From positions 1 through 47,307 of the forward strand of contig NZ_AUGY01000067.1 in NCBI RefSeq assembly GCF_000422905.1: 47,307 nucleotides of DNA, in the 5' to 3' direction. Of the stretch, positions 23,881 to 32,360 are shown one piece after another. Origin of the DNA: Paenibacillus alginolyticus DSM 5050 = NBRC 15375. Its GTDB lineage: Bacteria; Bacillota; Bacilli; Paenibacillales; NBRC-103111. The notes under the pieces are model-generated. The model did no database searches. It was not told where the DNA came from and was given only the letters and a program-made list of their open reading frames with translations. Made by a program: the position numbers and the translations under genes. Each line of letters opens with the position of its first letter. The stretch's first letter is position 1.

Positions 23881-23920
23881 AAAAAGGCAGACTAAGACGC
23901 GCTTAGTTCTGCCTTTTTGT
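23881..23920. terminator. Bidirectional terminator downstream of ywhD
   Basis: AAAAAGGCAGACTAAG pairs with CTTAGTTCTGCCTTTTT, with poly-T on both strands. A smaller hairpin CCTAGTGTAT/ATATACTAGG precedes it at about 23848-23875. Confidence 0.9.
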
Positions 23921-24013
23921 GTAGATAAGAAAGTATAAGTTTTATACTTTTGCTTCGCATCTACCTTGACAAACGCGCTCGTCCCAGAAGGACGACGGAG
24001 TCGTTTATCCTTG
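23921..24013 (+). repeat. 93-nt structured repeat, copy 1
   Basis: It begins with GTAGATAAG, contains the hairpin AAGTATAA/TTATACTT, closes the first stem with ATCTAC (23959-23964), and ends with a second hairpin (CGTCC/GGACG) and GTCGTTTATCCTTG. It differs from copy 5 (33189-33281) at three of 93 positions. It lies between the ywhD terminator and the end of the convergent PBP gene. Confidence 0.85.
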
Positions 24014-24033
24014 GTTCCATGGAAACGGGCGGA

Positions 24034-26136
24034 TCAGTCGTTCCACCAACGTTTGATATCATTCCACCAAGAGCCGTTTTGCCCTTTGGGCGTGCCCTTT
24101 GGATCATTGTTCGTAGCTGGCTTCGCGGGTTTGCCTGTACAGTATGTTGTCGGCTCCGTGCCAATCAGGAATGCCTCCATATGTGAGTTCGGACAGTCTT
24201 CATTGGACAGCTTGCCGCTCACTGGATCAATATAGACACTGCTTACCCCTTCAGGAATCGGGAACAGCTTGGGCGGTATCGCCTCTAAGGTTTGTTCCGT
24301 GAATTCCGCGAAAATAGGTGAAGCCAAATGAGACTCTACCGTGGAAATATCCCTGCTCTTGTCATAGCCGACCCATACGGCGGTCGCGAGCTCAGGTGTG
24401 AACCCAACTAGCCATGCATCGGTGTCTGTCGTACCGGTTTTGCCGGCTATAGGACGCTTAATTGTACTGGCTACGCGATTGCCGGTGCCGCCCTCTTCGA
24501 ACACGCTCTCCATTAGATTCGTCATCACATAGGCGACAGCCGGATCAAGCACAGGCTCCGCTTTCGGGGCCGCTTCATATAGAATTTTACCATTCGCATC
24601 CTCTATACGCACAATCGCCGTCGTCTCCTGATGAACGCCTTGATTCGCAATCGTACCGAACGCTGACGCCATTTCGAGAGGGCTTACTGGGAAGGAACCC
24701 AGAGCCAGTGACGGCAGCGGCTTCATCGGAGAGGCAATGCCCAACTTCCGGGCCAGATCGATAACCTTCGCTGGACCGACATCCAGAATCGTATGCACCG
24801 CATAGATGTTGTCCGACTTCGAAATCGCCTGCCGCATATCAATATTCGCATTCGCATACTGATCGTTGAAGTTGCGGGGTGTGTACCGTTGACGGCCTTC
24901 ATCGTAAGTGAACACCGTCGGCTCACTTTTTACCTGCGTCACAGGTGTATAGCCATTTTGCAAAGCGACCATATAAACAATGGGTTTAAAAGAGGACCCC
25001 GGCTGTCTCGTATTCGAGAGTGCGCGGTTGAACTGATTCTCGGAATAGTCGCGACCCCCGACCATCGCTTTGATTTCTCCCGTCCTTGGGTCGATTGCTA
25101 CCAGGGCGGCTTGAAGGTCTGTTTTACCCGTGAGTTGCTTGGTAATAACACTCTCAGCGATTTGCTGCGCATTTTTATCGAGAGTCGTGTAAATGCGAAT
25201 GCCGCCTTCATCGAACTGCTCCTCGGGTATGCCCAGCTTATCCGTTGCCAGTGCTCGCACATAATCTCGGAAGTAGGGGGCTGCGGCTGGTTTTTTCTTC
25301 GTAAGCGGCTGAATCGTCAGCTTCTCTTTGCCTGCGGCGTCAGCGGCGCTTTGTGTAATGAAGCCACCGCGCACCATCGTTTGCAGGACCACCTTTTGCC
25401 GATCCATTGCATTCTTTAGATCATAATACGGTGAGTAGTAACGAGGTCCTTTAGGGACCCCGGCGATCATCGCGCTTTCCGCCAACGTTAATTCACTGGC
25501 ATGCTTGCCGAAGAAAAGCTCGGAGGCCGTTTCGATCCCATACGTCGAATGACCATAGTAGATTTGATTCAAATAATTCGTCAGAATTTCATCCTTCGTC
25601 AGCTGCATTTCCATTTGGATAGCGAACACGGTTTCCTTGATTTTGCGCGACCAAGTCCGGTCATGATTTAAATATAAATTCCGAGCTAATTGCTGAGTTA
25701 TCGTGCCTGCACCTTGCACCTTAGCCATGGCTTGTACATTGACAACAGCGGCCCTGGCCACAGCCTTCACATCCACGCCGAAATGTTCATAGAAATGCTG
25801 ATCCTCCACAGCGAGAGTTGCTTTAATGAGATAAGGCGATATTTCGCCCAGTGAGACGACCTGTCGATTTTGCCCGGAATAGAAGGTGTCAATCAGTTCG
25901 CCATGGGTATCGTACATTTGGGAGGTTTGCAGCATTTTGGTGACGGGCAGCGTTTGAGCACGCAAATAGACCAGACAGCCAGCGGCAACGATGAGGAGCA
26001 GGACGCAGGAAGTGAATAGGAATGAGAACATCTTTTTGATACGACGCATCCAGCGCATAGACGCAGGTACCTCTTTATCCCTAGGTGCTTGTGGTGTGCC
26101 TGTGGATGGCTGACGATGGTTCTCGTTCTCGGACAT
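24034..26136 (-). CDS. pbpG: Class A penicillin-binding protein (PBP1A family, PbpG-like)
   Basis: 700 residues: cytoplasmic N-terminus, membrane anchor (about 36-58), glycosyltransferase domain with catalytic Glu111 in AVEDQHFYEHFG, and transpeptidase domain with SSFK (Ser381), SDN (441-443) and KTGTT (566-570). It polymerises and cross-links peptidoglycan outside the membrane. The neighbourhood ywhD-PBP-speE equals that of B. subtilis pbpG, which encodes a PBP made in sporulation, so I use that symbol with reservation. ATG 26136 follows AAAGGAGGT. The C-terminal tail is Pro/Lys/Gly-rich and ends in WWNDIKRWWND. Confidence 0.92.
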   Translation of the reverse strand: MSENENHRQPSTGTPQAPRDKEVPASMRWMRRIKKMFSFLFTSCVLLLIVAAGCLVYLRAQTLPVTKMLQTSQMYDTHGELIDTFYSGQNRQVVSLGEISPYLIKATLAVEDQHFYEHFGVDVKAVARAAVVNVQAMAKVQGAGTITQQLARNLYLNHDRTWSRKIKETVFAIQMEMQLTKDEILTNYLNQIYYGHSTYGIETASELFFGKHASELTLAESAMIAGVPKGPRYYSPYYDLKNAMDRQKVVLQTMVRGGFITQSAADAAGKEKLTIQPLTKKKPAAAPYFRDYVRALATDKLGIPEEQFDEGGIRIYTTLDKNAQQIAESVITKQLTGKTDLQAALVAIDPRTGEIKAMVGGRDYSENQFNRALSNTRQPGSSFKPIVYMVALQNGYTPVTQVKSEPTVFTYDEGRQRYTPRNFNDQYANANIDMRQAISKSDNIYAVHTILDVGPAKVIDLARKLGIASPMKPLPSLALGSFPVSPLEMASAFGTIANQGVHQETTAIVRIEDANGKILYEAAPKAEPVLDPAVAYVMTNLMESVFEEGGTGNRVASTIKRPIAGKTGTTDTDAWLVGFTPELATAVWVGYDKSRDISTVESHLASPIFAEFTEQTLEAIPPKLFPIPEGVSSVYIDPVSGKLSNEDCPNSHMEAFLIGTEPTTYCTGKPAKPATNNDPKGTPKGQNGSWWNDIKRWWND

Positions 26137-26258
26137 CTCTTCTTACCTCCTTTCTCCATGCTCTAAAGCCTTATTACCCAGTATGGAAAAGCATGGCAGT
26201 CCGTATTCAACGAATTGTAAATATTTTTTGTTAAATGGTGAAAAAACCTAGGAAAATA

Positions 26259-26286
26259 TTGCATTTCGGGGGTAATGAACTATAAT
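26259..26286 (+). promoter_or_regulatory. Promoter of speE
   Basis: TTGCAT (26259-26264), 16 nt, TATAAT (26281-26286). The predicted start near 26293 lies about five nt before repeat copy 2, so the repeat would form the start of the speE 5' UTR. Confidence 0.6.
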
Positions 26287-26297
26287 ACAATTTGTGC

Positions 26298-26390
26298 GTT
26301 GATAAAGGATAAGTTCGTAACTTAACTTGCTTCGCATCAACCTTGATAAGCTCACACGTCAGAATGGACGGAGTAAGCCGTTATCCTTGG
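26298..26390 (+). repeat. 93-nt structured repeat, copy 2, in the speE leader
   Basis: It starts GTTGAT and closes with ATCAAC (26336-26341), where copies 1 and 5 have GTAGAT and ATCTAC, a compensatory change. The 5' AAGGATAA is also complementary to the terminal TTATCCTT. The common core is GCTTCGCATCAACCTTGA and GTTATCCTTGG. Sequence 26391-26512 holds no further feature beyond the speE ribosome binding site. Confidence 0.8.
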
Positions 26391-26512
26391 TATAAAATGA
26401 CTGGAAATAACAGCGCCGCTTCGCATGACTTTTTGGGCTGGTGGAACACTGTTAGAGATAACGAATGTCAGGATTTATTCATTCCAATATAGCAGCGAAA
26501 GAAGGTATAAAC

Positions 26513-27340
26513 ATGGAACTGTGGTACACAGAGAAACAAACGGATAGCTTCGGCATTACAGCTAAAGTAAAAGAGACATACGTGAGAGAGCAAACGGACT
26601 TCCAAGACCTTTCGATGATCGAAACCGAAGAATGGGGAACCATGCTTACCCTGGACGGTATGGTTATGACAACGGTAAGAGACGAATTTGTTTATCATGA
26701 AATGGTTGCGCACCCTGCGCTTGTTACCCACCCGAACCCAGAGTACGTGCTTGTAGTAGGCGGCGGCGACGGCGGAGTAATCCGTGAAATCATGAAGCAC
26801 CCGAAGGTGAAAAAGGCTGTTCTTGTTGATATCGACGGTAAAGTAATTGAGTACTCCAAAAAGTACCTGCCAACCATTGCCGGCGAATTAGATAACCCTC
26901 GTGTAGAAGTTATTGTTAACGATGGCTATATGCACATTCACGATCACAAAAACACCTACGACGTTATCATGGTCGATTCCACTGAGCCTGTTGGTCCAGC
27001 TGTCGAGCTGTTCTCCAAGGGCTTCTACCAAGGTATCTTTGATGCGTTAAAAGAAGACGGGATCTTCGTTGCACAAACGGATAACCCTTGGTTCAAAGCA
27101 GACCTGATCCAAACGGTTAACCGGGATGTCAAAGAAATCTTCCCAATCGTTCGTGTGTACAGCGCGAACATTCCTACGTACCCAAGCGGTCTATGGACCT
27201 TCACGATGGGCAGCAAAAAGCACGATCCACTGCAAGTGGAGGAAGCGGCAATTCCGGAATTCCCAACGAAGTACTACACACCACGCCTACATAGAGCGGC
27301 ATTCGTGCTTCCTAAATTTGTAGAAGATTTGATTAAATAG
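26513..27340 (+). CDS. speE: Spermidine synthase
   Basis: 275 residues, matching the usual length. It transfers an aminopropyl group from decarboxylated SAM to putrescine in the cytoplasm. Motifs: VVGGGDGGVIREI (cofactor loop), VDIDGKVIEYS, and the catalytic block VDSTEPVGPA. ATG 26513 has GAAGG upstream; a GTG-like extension to 26465 adds 16 unlikely residues and is rejected. In B. subtilis speB (agmatinase) follows directly, but here it is absent. A long leader carries the structured repeat. Confidence 0.95.
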   Translation: MELWYTEKQTDSFGITAKVKETYVREQTDFQDLSMIETEEWGTMLTLDGMVMTTVRDEFVYHEMVAHPALVTHPNPEYVLVVGGGDGGVIREIMKHPKVKKAVLVDIDGKVIEYSKKYLPTIAGELDNPRVEVIVNDGYMHIHDHKNTYDVIMVDSTEPVGPAVELFSKGFYQGIFDALKEDGIFVAQTDNPWFKADLIQTVNRDVKEIFPIVRVYSANIPTYPSGLWTFTMGSKKHDPLQVEEAAIPEFPTKYYTPRLHRAAFVLPKFVEDLIK

Positions 27341-27348
27341 TGAAATTG

Positions 27349-27400
27349 AACCGCCGGTTGTTTCCATGCTTGTCACGGGGACGCTGGCGGTTTTTGTTTT
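27349..27400 (+). terminator. Terminator of speE
   Basis: AACCGCC pairs with GGCGGTT, followed by TTTGTTTT, with extra pairing in the loop. It starts eight bp after the stop codon. Confidence 0.8.
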
Positions 27401-27449
27401 GGCGGCTCTAGGTGGGTCATCTTTGTACTTGGTGCTAACTGTCTTTGTT

Positions 27450-27627
27450 TCTGTTCGAACACTTACTGTTGCCGTCGCAGCTCTCGGCGTCAGGTGTTTC
27501 AACTCTTACTGACACCGTCGCCTTGCTCGACAACAGGTGTTCCAACCCATACTGTCACCATCGCTCGTGCTCGGCCTCTGGTGTTCCAACTCCCACTGTC
27601 GCCGTCGCCACGCTCGGCAGTCCCGTA
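27450..27627. repeat. Degenerate tandem repeat, about four units of 43-44 bp
   Basis: Units share GGTGTTCCAAC, then ACTGTCACC and TCGCC, and CTCGGC. Clear unit starts are at 27493, 27536 and 27580, with a diverged unit before and a poor one after. It lies in the 708-bp gap between speE and ywiB. Frames across it are open only because of the repeat. Confidence 0.65.
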
Positions 27628-27670
27628 TCCCAGCTCTACGCCCCTGGTTTGCCCCCTCAGCCAACTTACC

Positions 27671-27848
27671 TGCATTTTGTGCATCAAATTGGCTCGAAAA
27701 TCTTTTTTTCAGTCATTTAGCTGCAAAAAGTACATTAAATTTCAGCGGAAGGGGCCCAAAACGTAAAAATGGCTCAAATTTGATGTAGGAAATGCATCTT
27801 CTCACATCAATTCCAACCATTTTGTCAAAAAAGCCTGCACAAAATACA
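27671..27848. repeat. Four-dyad array B (spacing 51/62/52)
   Basis: Cores are TGCA-TTTTG-TGCA, TGCA-AAAAG-TACA, TGTA-GGAAA-TGCA and TGCA-CAAAA-TACA, centred at 27677, 27728, 27790 and 27842. The flanks lack the long TTGTTG/CAACAA arms of array A, yet the spacing is the same. Downstream at about 27896-27931 a separate hairpin (CATAGTAGCGA/TCGCTATG) lies in the ywiB leader. Confidence 0.7.
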
Positions 27849-28048
27849 TCTAATCCATTTTCTCAGGAAATAAGTGGGTTCTAATTTCCCGAACTTACAT
27901 AGTAGCGAATTCGATGATTCCCTCGCTATGTGCGCTGATCTCCCGTAATACATTGAATTTAGCGAACCTTTCATATAAACTAATACCTAACTTGCCTTAT
28001 TTGACATAAGGTGCAAACAGGTATTGCAGAATAGGAGAATAACGGACC

Positions 28049-28459
28049 ATGACGGCTAAAGAGCGCGTGCGGATCCGAATTGAAAGTCGAAGCGGGAGCG
28101 AGACAACCGTGCAGAAAGCACGAGGGGATCTTTATCGTAAAGGCAATCACACGTACATCCGCTATGAAGAAGAGCCGAACGAGCTTGGACGAACAGTGAC
28201 GCTCATTAAGCTGGAAGACAATCAGATACGAATCGTCCGCCAAGGAGATGTGCAAGCTGAGCAGACATTTCTGCCCGGTGAAAAGAGGATTGGTTTTTAT
28301 CAAACACCTCAAGGTAGATTGGAACTCGAAATCGAGACACATGAGCTGACCTCGGAAGCCGTGCATGGCATCGGTATCACAAGGTGGAGCTATGATTTAT
28401 ATGCATCAGGCACTCATGCGGGAACATACAGGATCAAGTTGTTAATTCAGGAGGAGTAA
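28049..28459 (+). CDS. ywiB: DUF1934 family protein (YwiB-like)
   Basis: 136 residues predicted as a small calycin-like beta-barrel, with early RVRIRIESR and central YIRYEE and TLIKLE strands. It matches YwiB of Bacillus by sequence style and by its place directly upstream of argS. Function unknown. ATG 28049 follows TAGGAGA. A TTGACA lies at 28001-28006, but no -10 is spaced to use it. Five nt separate its stop from argS, so the two form an operon. Confidence 0.85.
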   Translation: MTAKERVRIRIESRSGSETTVQKARGDLYRKGNHTYIRYEEEPNELGRTVTLIKLEDNQIRIVRQGDVQAEQTFLPGEKRIGFYQTPQGRLELEIETHELTSEAVHGIGITRWSYDLYASGTHAGTYRIKLLIQEE

Positions 28460-28464
28460 GACGA

Positions 28465-30138
28465 ATGGATGTACTAAACGAAGTCAAAGCCATAGTTAAA
28501 CAAGCCATAATAGAAGCAGTTACAGCTGCAGGTATCGTGGACGCGGCGCAAATACCGGAGATTATTCTAGAGGTCCCGAAAGAAAAAACGCACGGGGATT
28601 TCGCGACGAATATCGCGATGCAGCTAACCCGAATTGCTAAGCAGAACCCAAGACAAATTGCCGAGCAGATTATTGCTAACCTGCAAAAGGATAAAGCCAA
28701 TATCGCTGAAGCGGAAATTGCGGGGCCTGGTTTTATTAATTTTAAAATGAACAAAGTGTACCTATACCCAGTTATTGAAAATGTTCAAAACATGGGTGGT
28801 CGGTACGGTGCGACGAACGTCGGCCAAGGGCTTAAAGTGCAAGTGGAGTTCGTTAGCGCGAATCCAACGGGTTCTTTGCATTTGGGACATGCTCGCGGAG
28901 CAGCAGTGGGCGACGTGCTGTGCAACGTACTCGATCTGGCTGGATACGACGTATCCCGAGAGTACTATATCAATGATGCCGGCAACCAAGTGATTAATTT
29001 GGCCAAATCAATCGAAGCCCGCTATTTGCAGGCTCTCGGACAAGAAGCAGAGATGCCGGAAGACGGATACTTCGGTGAAGATATCAAAGGCTTTGCAGCT
29101 GATCTTGCTGCGGAAGAAGGGGATCGCCTTCTAAGTTTGCCAGAAGATGAGCGTCGTGCTTATTTCCGCACCTATGGGCTGAAAAAAGAACTCGATAAAA
29201 TCAAACGCGATTTGGGTCGTTTTGGTGTTCATTTCGACAACTGGTTCTCCGAGACGTCGATTTATGAAGATAACCTCATTCCACCCGTTCTCCAAGAGCT
29301 GCGGGATAATGGGCACATATATGAAGAAGAAGGCGCGACCTGGTTAAACACAACACCACTGGGTGACGACAAGAATCGCGTTCTGATCAAGAATGACGGT
29401 TCCTTTACGTACCTTACTCCGGATATTGCCTATCATCGCAATAAATTTGGGCGTGGCTTTGATCGTTTGATTAATATTTGGGGCGCGGATCATCACGGCT
29501 ACATTCCACGGATGAAAGCGGCAATGACGGCGCTTGGTTTTGAATCGGATCGCCTCGTTGTGCTAATTGCCCAAATGGTGAGCCTTTTCCAAAATGGGGA
29601 AAAGGTGAAAATGTCCAAACGGACTGGCAAAGCAGTCACGATGGAAGATCTCATGGACGAAGTCGGCGTAGACCCGATTCGTTATTTCTTCGCGATGCGC
29701 AGCATGGACTCGCATTTGGACTTTGACATGGACTTGGCGGTTTCCCAGTCTAATGAGAACCCTGTGTTCTATGTGCAGTACGCACATGCACGGATTTGCA
29801 GCATCTTCCGTCAGGCGGAAGAGCAGAATATCCAGGTGCTGCCGCTTGCACAGGTAGACCTTACCCAGCTTACGTCGGAAGCTGAGTTTGACTTGCTGCG
29901 CAAGATGGGCGAGCTTCCGGAGGAAATCGCCATTGCGGCCGATCAATATGCGCCGCATCGGCTTATCCGCTATGTTTATGAACTGGCGAGCCAGTTCCAT
30001 AGCTATTACAGAGGCCACTATGTCATCACGGATGACGCGGCCTTGACCCAGGCGCGCCTCGCCTTGCTCGGCGCGCTTCGCATTACCTTAGCCAACACAC
30101 TTCGCGTAGTTGGCGTATCCGCCCCAGAGCGGATGTAA
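28465..30138 (+). CDS. argS: Arginyl-tRNA synthetase
   Basis: 557 residues, a class I synthetase charging tRNA-Arg. The N-terminal additional domain (1-110) is followed by the HIGH motif as HLGH (139-142, in NPTGSLHLGHARGA), KMSKR (382-386), and a C-terminal anticodon-binding domain ending LRVVGVSAPERM, typical of ArgS. AGGAGGAG precedes ATG 28465. Its stop codon lies in the loop of a 9-bp hairpin, AGAGCGGAT / ATCCGCTCT (30126-30148). Confidence 0.96.
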   Translation: MDVLNEVKAIVKQAIIEAVTAAGIVDAAQIPEIILEVPKEKTHGDFATNIAMQLTRIAKQNPRQIAEQIIANLQKDKANIAEAEIAGPGFINFKMNKVYLYPVIENVQNMGGRYGATNVGQGLKVQVEFVSANPTGSLHLGHARGAAVGDVLCNVLDLAGYDVSREYYINDAGNQVINLAKSIEARYLQALGQEAEMPEDGYFGEDIKGFAADLAAEEGDRLLSLPEDERRAYFRTYGLKKELDKIKRDLGRFGVHFDNWFSETSIYEDNLIPPVLQELRDNGHIYEEEGATWLNTTPLGDDKNRVLIKNDGSFTYLTPDIAYHRNKFGRGFDRLINIWGADHHGYIPRMKAAMTALGFESDRLVVLIAQMVSLFQNGEKVKMSKRTGKAVTMEDLMDEVGVDPIRYFFAMRSMDSHLDFDMDLAVSQSNENPVFYVQYAHARICSIFRQAEEQNIQVLPLAQVDLTQLTSEAEFDLLRKMGELPEEIAIAADQYAPHRLIRYVYELASQFHSYYRGHYVITDDAALTQARLALLGALRITLANTLRVVGVSAPERM

Positions 30139-30156
30139 CATCCGCTCTACAAACTG

Positions 30157-30208
30157 AAGGGACGATCCCCATGTCTACGATGACATGAGAGATACGTCCC
30201 TTTTTTTG
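30157..30208 (+). terminator. Terminator of the ywiB-argS operon
   Basis: AAGGGACG pairs with CGTCCCTT, and CATGTC with GACATG inside, followed by seven T (30201-30207). Confidence 0.88.
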
Positions 30209-30234
30209 TTAATACCAGAAGTAAAGTCTGGTGG

Positions 30235-30295
30235 ACTATAACTTGTTGAGCATCTACTTTGACAAACGTTTCCCACCAAGAAGACGTTTATCCCG
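30235..30295 (+). repeat. 93-nt structured repeat, copy 3 (shortened)
   Basis: It retains GCATCTACTTTGACAAACG and GACGTTTATCC with a reduced loop between, and lacks most of the first hairpin. It follows the argS terminator and has no plus-strand gene downstream. Further on, 30302-30332 has TAGAGTGTG/CACACCCTA and then TTTTTT. Confidence 0.6.
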
Positions 30296-30373
30296 CCATT
30301 TTAGAGTGTGGGCACACCCTAGCGCATTTTTTCTAATTTGTTTTAAGTCCTTTTATTCTTAGCATGCGAGTGG

Positions 30374-30562
30374 AATTGTTGTGAAATGTACAACAATTTC
30401 CCTGATATTTCGCTCTAAGCCGAGAATTGTTGTATTCCGTGCAACAAAATAGCTGTATTTCGCCCGAAATGTCCATTTTTGGGCGAATATGCTGTATTTT
30501 GTGCAATATTAGCAGGATTATCGTAGATTATGATGACTAAAGTTGCACTTTGTACAACTTTA
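30374..30562. repeat. Four-dyad array C (spacing 51/62/51)
   Basis: Cores are centred at 30386, 30437, 30499 and 30550. The first has 9-bp arms AATTGTTGT/ACAACAATT, but its core begins TGTG instead of TGYA. The second has TTGTTG/CAACAA. The third is TGTA-TTTTG-TGCA. The fourth has 8-bp arms TAAAGTTG/CAACTTTA. Between the second and third sites is a hairpin TTCGCCC/GGGCGAA (about 30459-30487). Confidence 0.75.
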
Positions 30563-30594
30563 TATCATCTGGCAGAATGTGTCGGCGGGTTTGC

Positions 30595-30682
30595 TCCCGC
30601 ACTTGCTCCCGCACTCGCTCTCGCTCTATATCACTTGCATCGGCTCTCGCTCTTCGCACTCGCACTCGCACTCGCTCCCGCC
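30595..30682. repeat. Low-complexity hexanucleotide tract
   Basis: A degenerate run of CGCACT/CGCTCC/CGCTCT hexamers ends at the S8 protease stop codon. It is open in several frames without any ribosome binding site. Possibly a slippage product. Confidence 0.5.
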
Positions 30683-31843
30683 TCAAACCTGCCGCGCCGC
30701 CCGGATCGCGCGCCGAGCGTTCAAATGCCCAGGCTTCCAGCGCGTGCTCCCTCGCTTGCTGAGACCGGTCGTGCAGCGGCGCAGCGCATTTTTAATCTGC
30801 AGCGGCGACATCGGCTTGATCGATAACATCAAAGCGATGACGCCGCTGACATGAGCGGTGGCCATCGAAGTGCCACTTAGCTCGTTGTATTTGCCGTTAA
30901 GCCAGGACGAGTAGACTCGCTCGCCTGGTGCGTAAATATCAATTTGCTTTCCGCGGTTGCTGAAGGGGGCGATTTTGCCTAGCCGCGTTGTGGCTCCAAC
31001 GGAGACAACCTGGGGGAAGCGGGCGGGGTAATCGACCGTTTTCTTTTTACCGTCATTGCCGGATGAAGCCACGATGACTTTACCTCTGTAGTACGCATTC
31101 AAGACTGCTTGCTCGAGAGAACGGTTGTATGTTTTCATACCGAAGCTCATATTGATAATATCAAGGTCGTTATGAACACACCAATCGATGCCCGCAATAA
31201 TGTCCGAGACATAAGCGCTTCCTGCGTAGTCAAAAGCTTTTACCGGATGAACGATAGCTCTAGGAGCAACACCGACAATCCCTGTATGGCGGCCAGCTGC
31301 CGCGATCGTTCCGGCGATATGCGTGCCATGCCCATTGTCATCATAGGGCAGCATACTGCGGTTTAGTAAATTGATGCCCCGTGATATCGAATTGCGTAAG
31401 TCAGGATGATTGTAATCGATTCCGGTATCAATGACGCCGATCCGAATATTCTGACCTACCGATTTGTTCCAGACTTCAGGTGCGCCTACTTGATCGATGC
31501 CCCAAGGTATCGTGTGATAGCCCGATAAATTGCTTGATCGTCTGGAGGTAGTTTTGTTGCTCATCGCTTGGTGAACGGATATCTTGGTATCCTCTTCGAT
31601 GATTGGCACACCGGAGATACCTCTGAGCTTAGTGTCGGGACGAAGCGTGCAGGAGAAGGCGTGAATGATGTTTAGGTCGCGGACCTTGGAGAGGTTTACG
31701 AACTGAGATTTCATTCGTTTCAGCGCTGATTTGCATGCGTAGTAGTCCTTGGCCGATGAGAAATGGATGATATGCTTCTTGCCAGAACGCTTGGTGAGAC
31801 CGATTTCCTCATGAAGCAAATGAAGAAAGGTGGCTATATCCAT
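30683..31843 (-). CDS. S8 (subtilisin-family) serine protease, probably intracellular
   Basis: 386 residues. An N-terminal region (about 20-95) resembles an inhibitor-I9-type prodomain but has no signal peptide. The peptidase domain has Asp139 (VIDTGID), His172 (NGHGTHIAG), oxyanion Asn263 (SSGND) and Ser326 (GTSMA). The C-terminus is basic. Absence of a leader suggests a cytoplasmic enzyme of the AprX/ISP kind, or export by another route. ATG 31843 follows GGGGGGATGG. No clear terminator is seen; the gene ends against a low-complexity tract. Confidence 0.88.
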   Translation of the reverse strand: MDIATFLHLLHEEIGLTKRSGKKHIIHFSSAKDYYACKSALKRMKSQFVNLSKVRDLNIIHAFSCTLRPDTKLRGISGVPIIEEDTKISVHQAMSNKTTSRRSSNLSGYHTIPWGIDQVGAPEVWNKSVGQNIRIGVIDTGIDYNHPDLRNSISRGINLLNRSMLPYDDNGHGTHIAGTIAAAGRHTGIVGVAPRAIVHPVKAFDYAGSAYVSDIIAGIDWCVHNDLDIINMSFGMKTYNRSLEQAVLNAYYRGKVIVASSGNDGKKKTVDYPARFPQVVSVGATTRLGKIAPFSNRGKQIDIYAPGERVYSSWLNGKYNELSGTSMATAHVSGVIALMLSIKPMSPLQIKNALRRCTTGLSKRGSTRWKPGHLNARRAIRAARQV

Positions 31844-32162
31844 CGTGCCATCCCCCCATGACAGCTTAGAATCGAATCTCCCCTATCTTATGTACAGGTC
31901 ACCTCGAATGACCGTGTTCTCGCCTTTATAGAAATAAATGGGTACGAAGCCGTGTCAGATGCGTAGGTTTTACATAGGATAAATAGAGAGGCGCGGGCAG
32001 GAGTGTCTCTTTCTCAGGTAGTGGAACGGCTGTGATTCATTCACACCGCTTCCTTAGGATACAGTCACAAGCGGAGGGGGACCTTCGCTTGTATTCATTT
32101 TAGGGGGAACGCTTTCTTCCTTGCGACGGGGTGTATAAGGCATCTGTTTGAAAGGTTTCTAA
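31844..32162. other. Intergenic region between the S8 protease and rpoE
   Basis: No gene. Two hairpins are visible: GGTCA-N7-TGACC near 31898-31914, and ACAAGCG-N12-CGCTTGT at about 32067-32092. Any rpoE promoter is not obvious. Confidence 0.4.
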
Positions 32163-32255
32163 GTTGAAATGAAAGTATTAATTTTATACGCTTACTCCGC
32201 ATTAACCTTGACAAACACGCTTGCGTTCAAGACGACGAAAATAGTTTATCCTTGG
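32163..32255 (+). repeat. 93-nt structured repeat, copy 4, upstream of rpoE
   Basis: It reads GTTGAAATGAAAGTAT, then ATACGC, ATTAACCTTGACAAAC, GACGACG and GTTTATCCTTGG. The opening and closing arms differ from other copies but remain largely pairable (GTTGAA with ATTAAC). It lies 105 bp upstream of the rpoE start. Confidence 0.75.
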
Positions 32256-32360
32256 ATAGTTGCATTTTTAGAAAAAATAGGTTTTACTTAATGAAGATAT
32301 TGGATAAGGTAGATAGAAGAACTGAAGATGACGATCACGATCGAAAAGGATGTGCCTTAG

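Noticed and set aside
27445..27790. Several overlapping frames in the tandem-repeat region after speE
   Set aside because: Open in several phases because of the 44-bp repeat; no ribosome binding sites and no family resemblance.
29563..30018. 151-codon minus-strand frame opposite argS
   Set aside because: Shadow of a conserved gene; no ribosome binding site.
30530..30854. Plus-strand Leu/Ala/Arg-rich frames over the hexamer tract
   Set aside because: Low-complexity artefact that runs into the antisense of the S8 protease.
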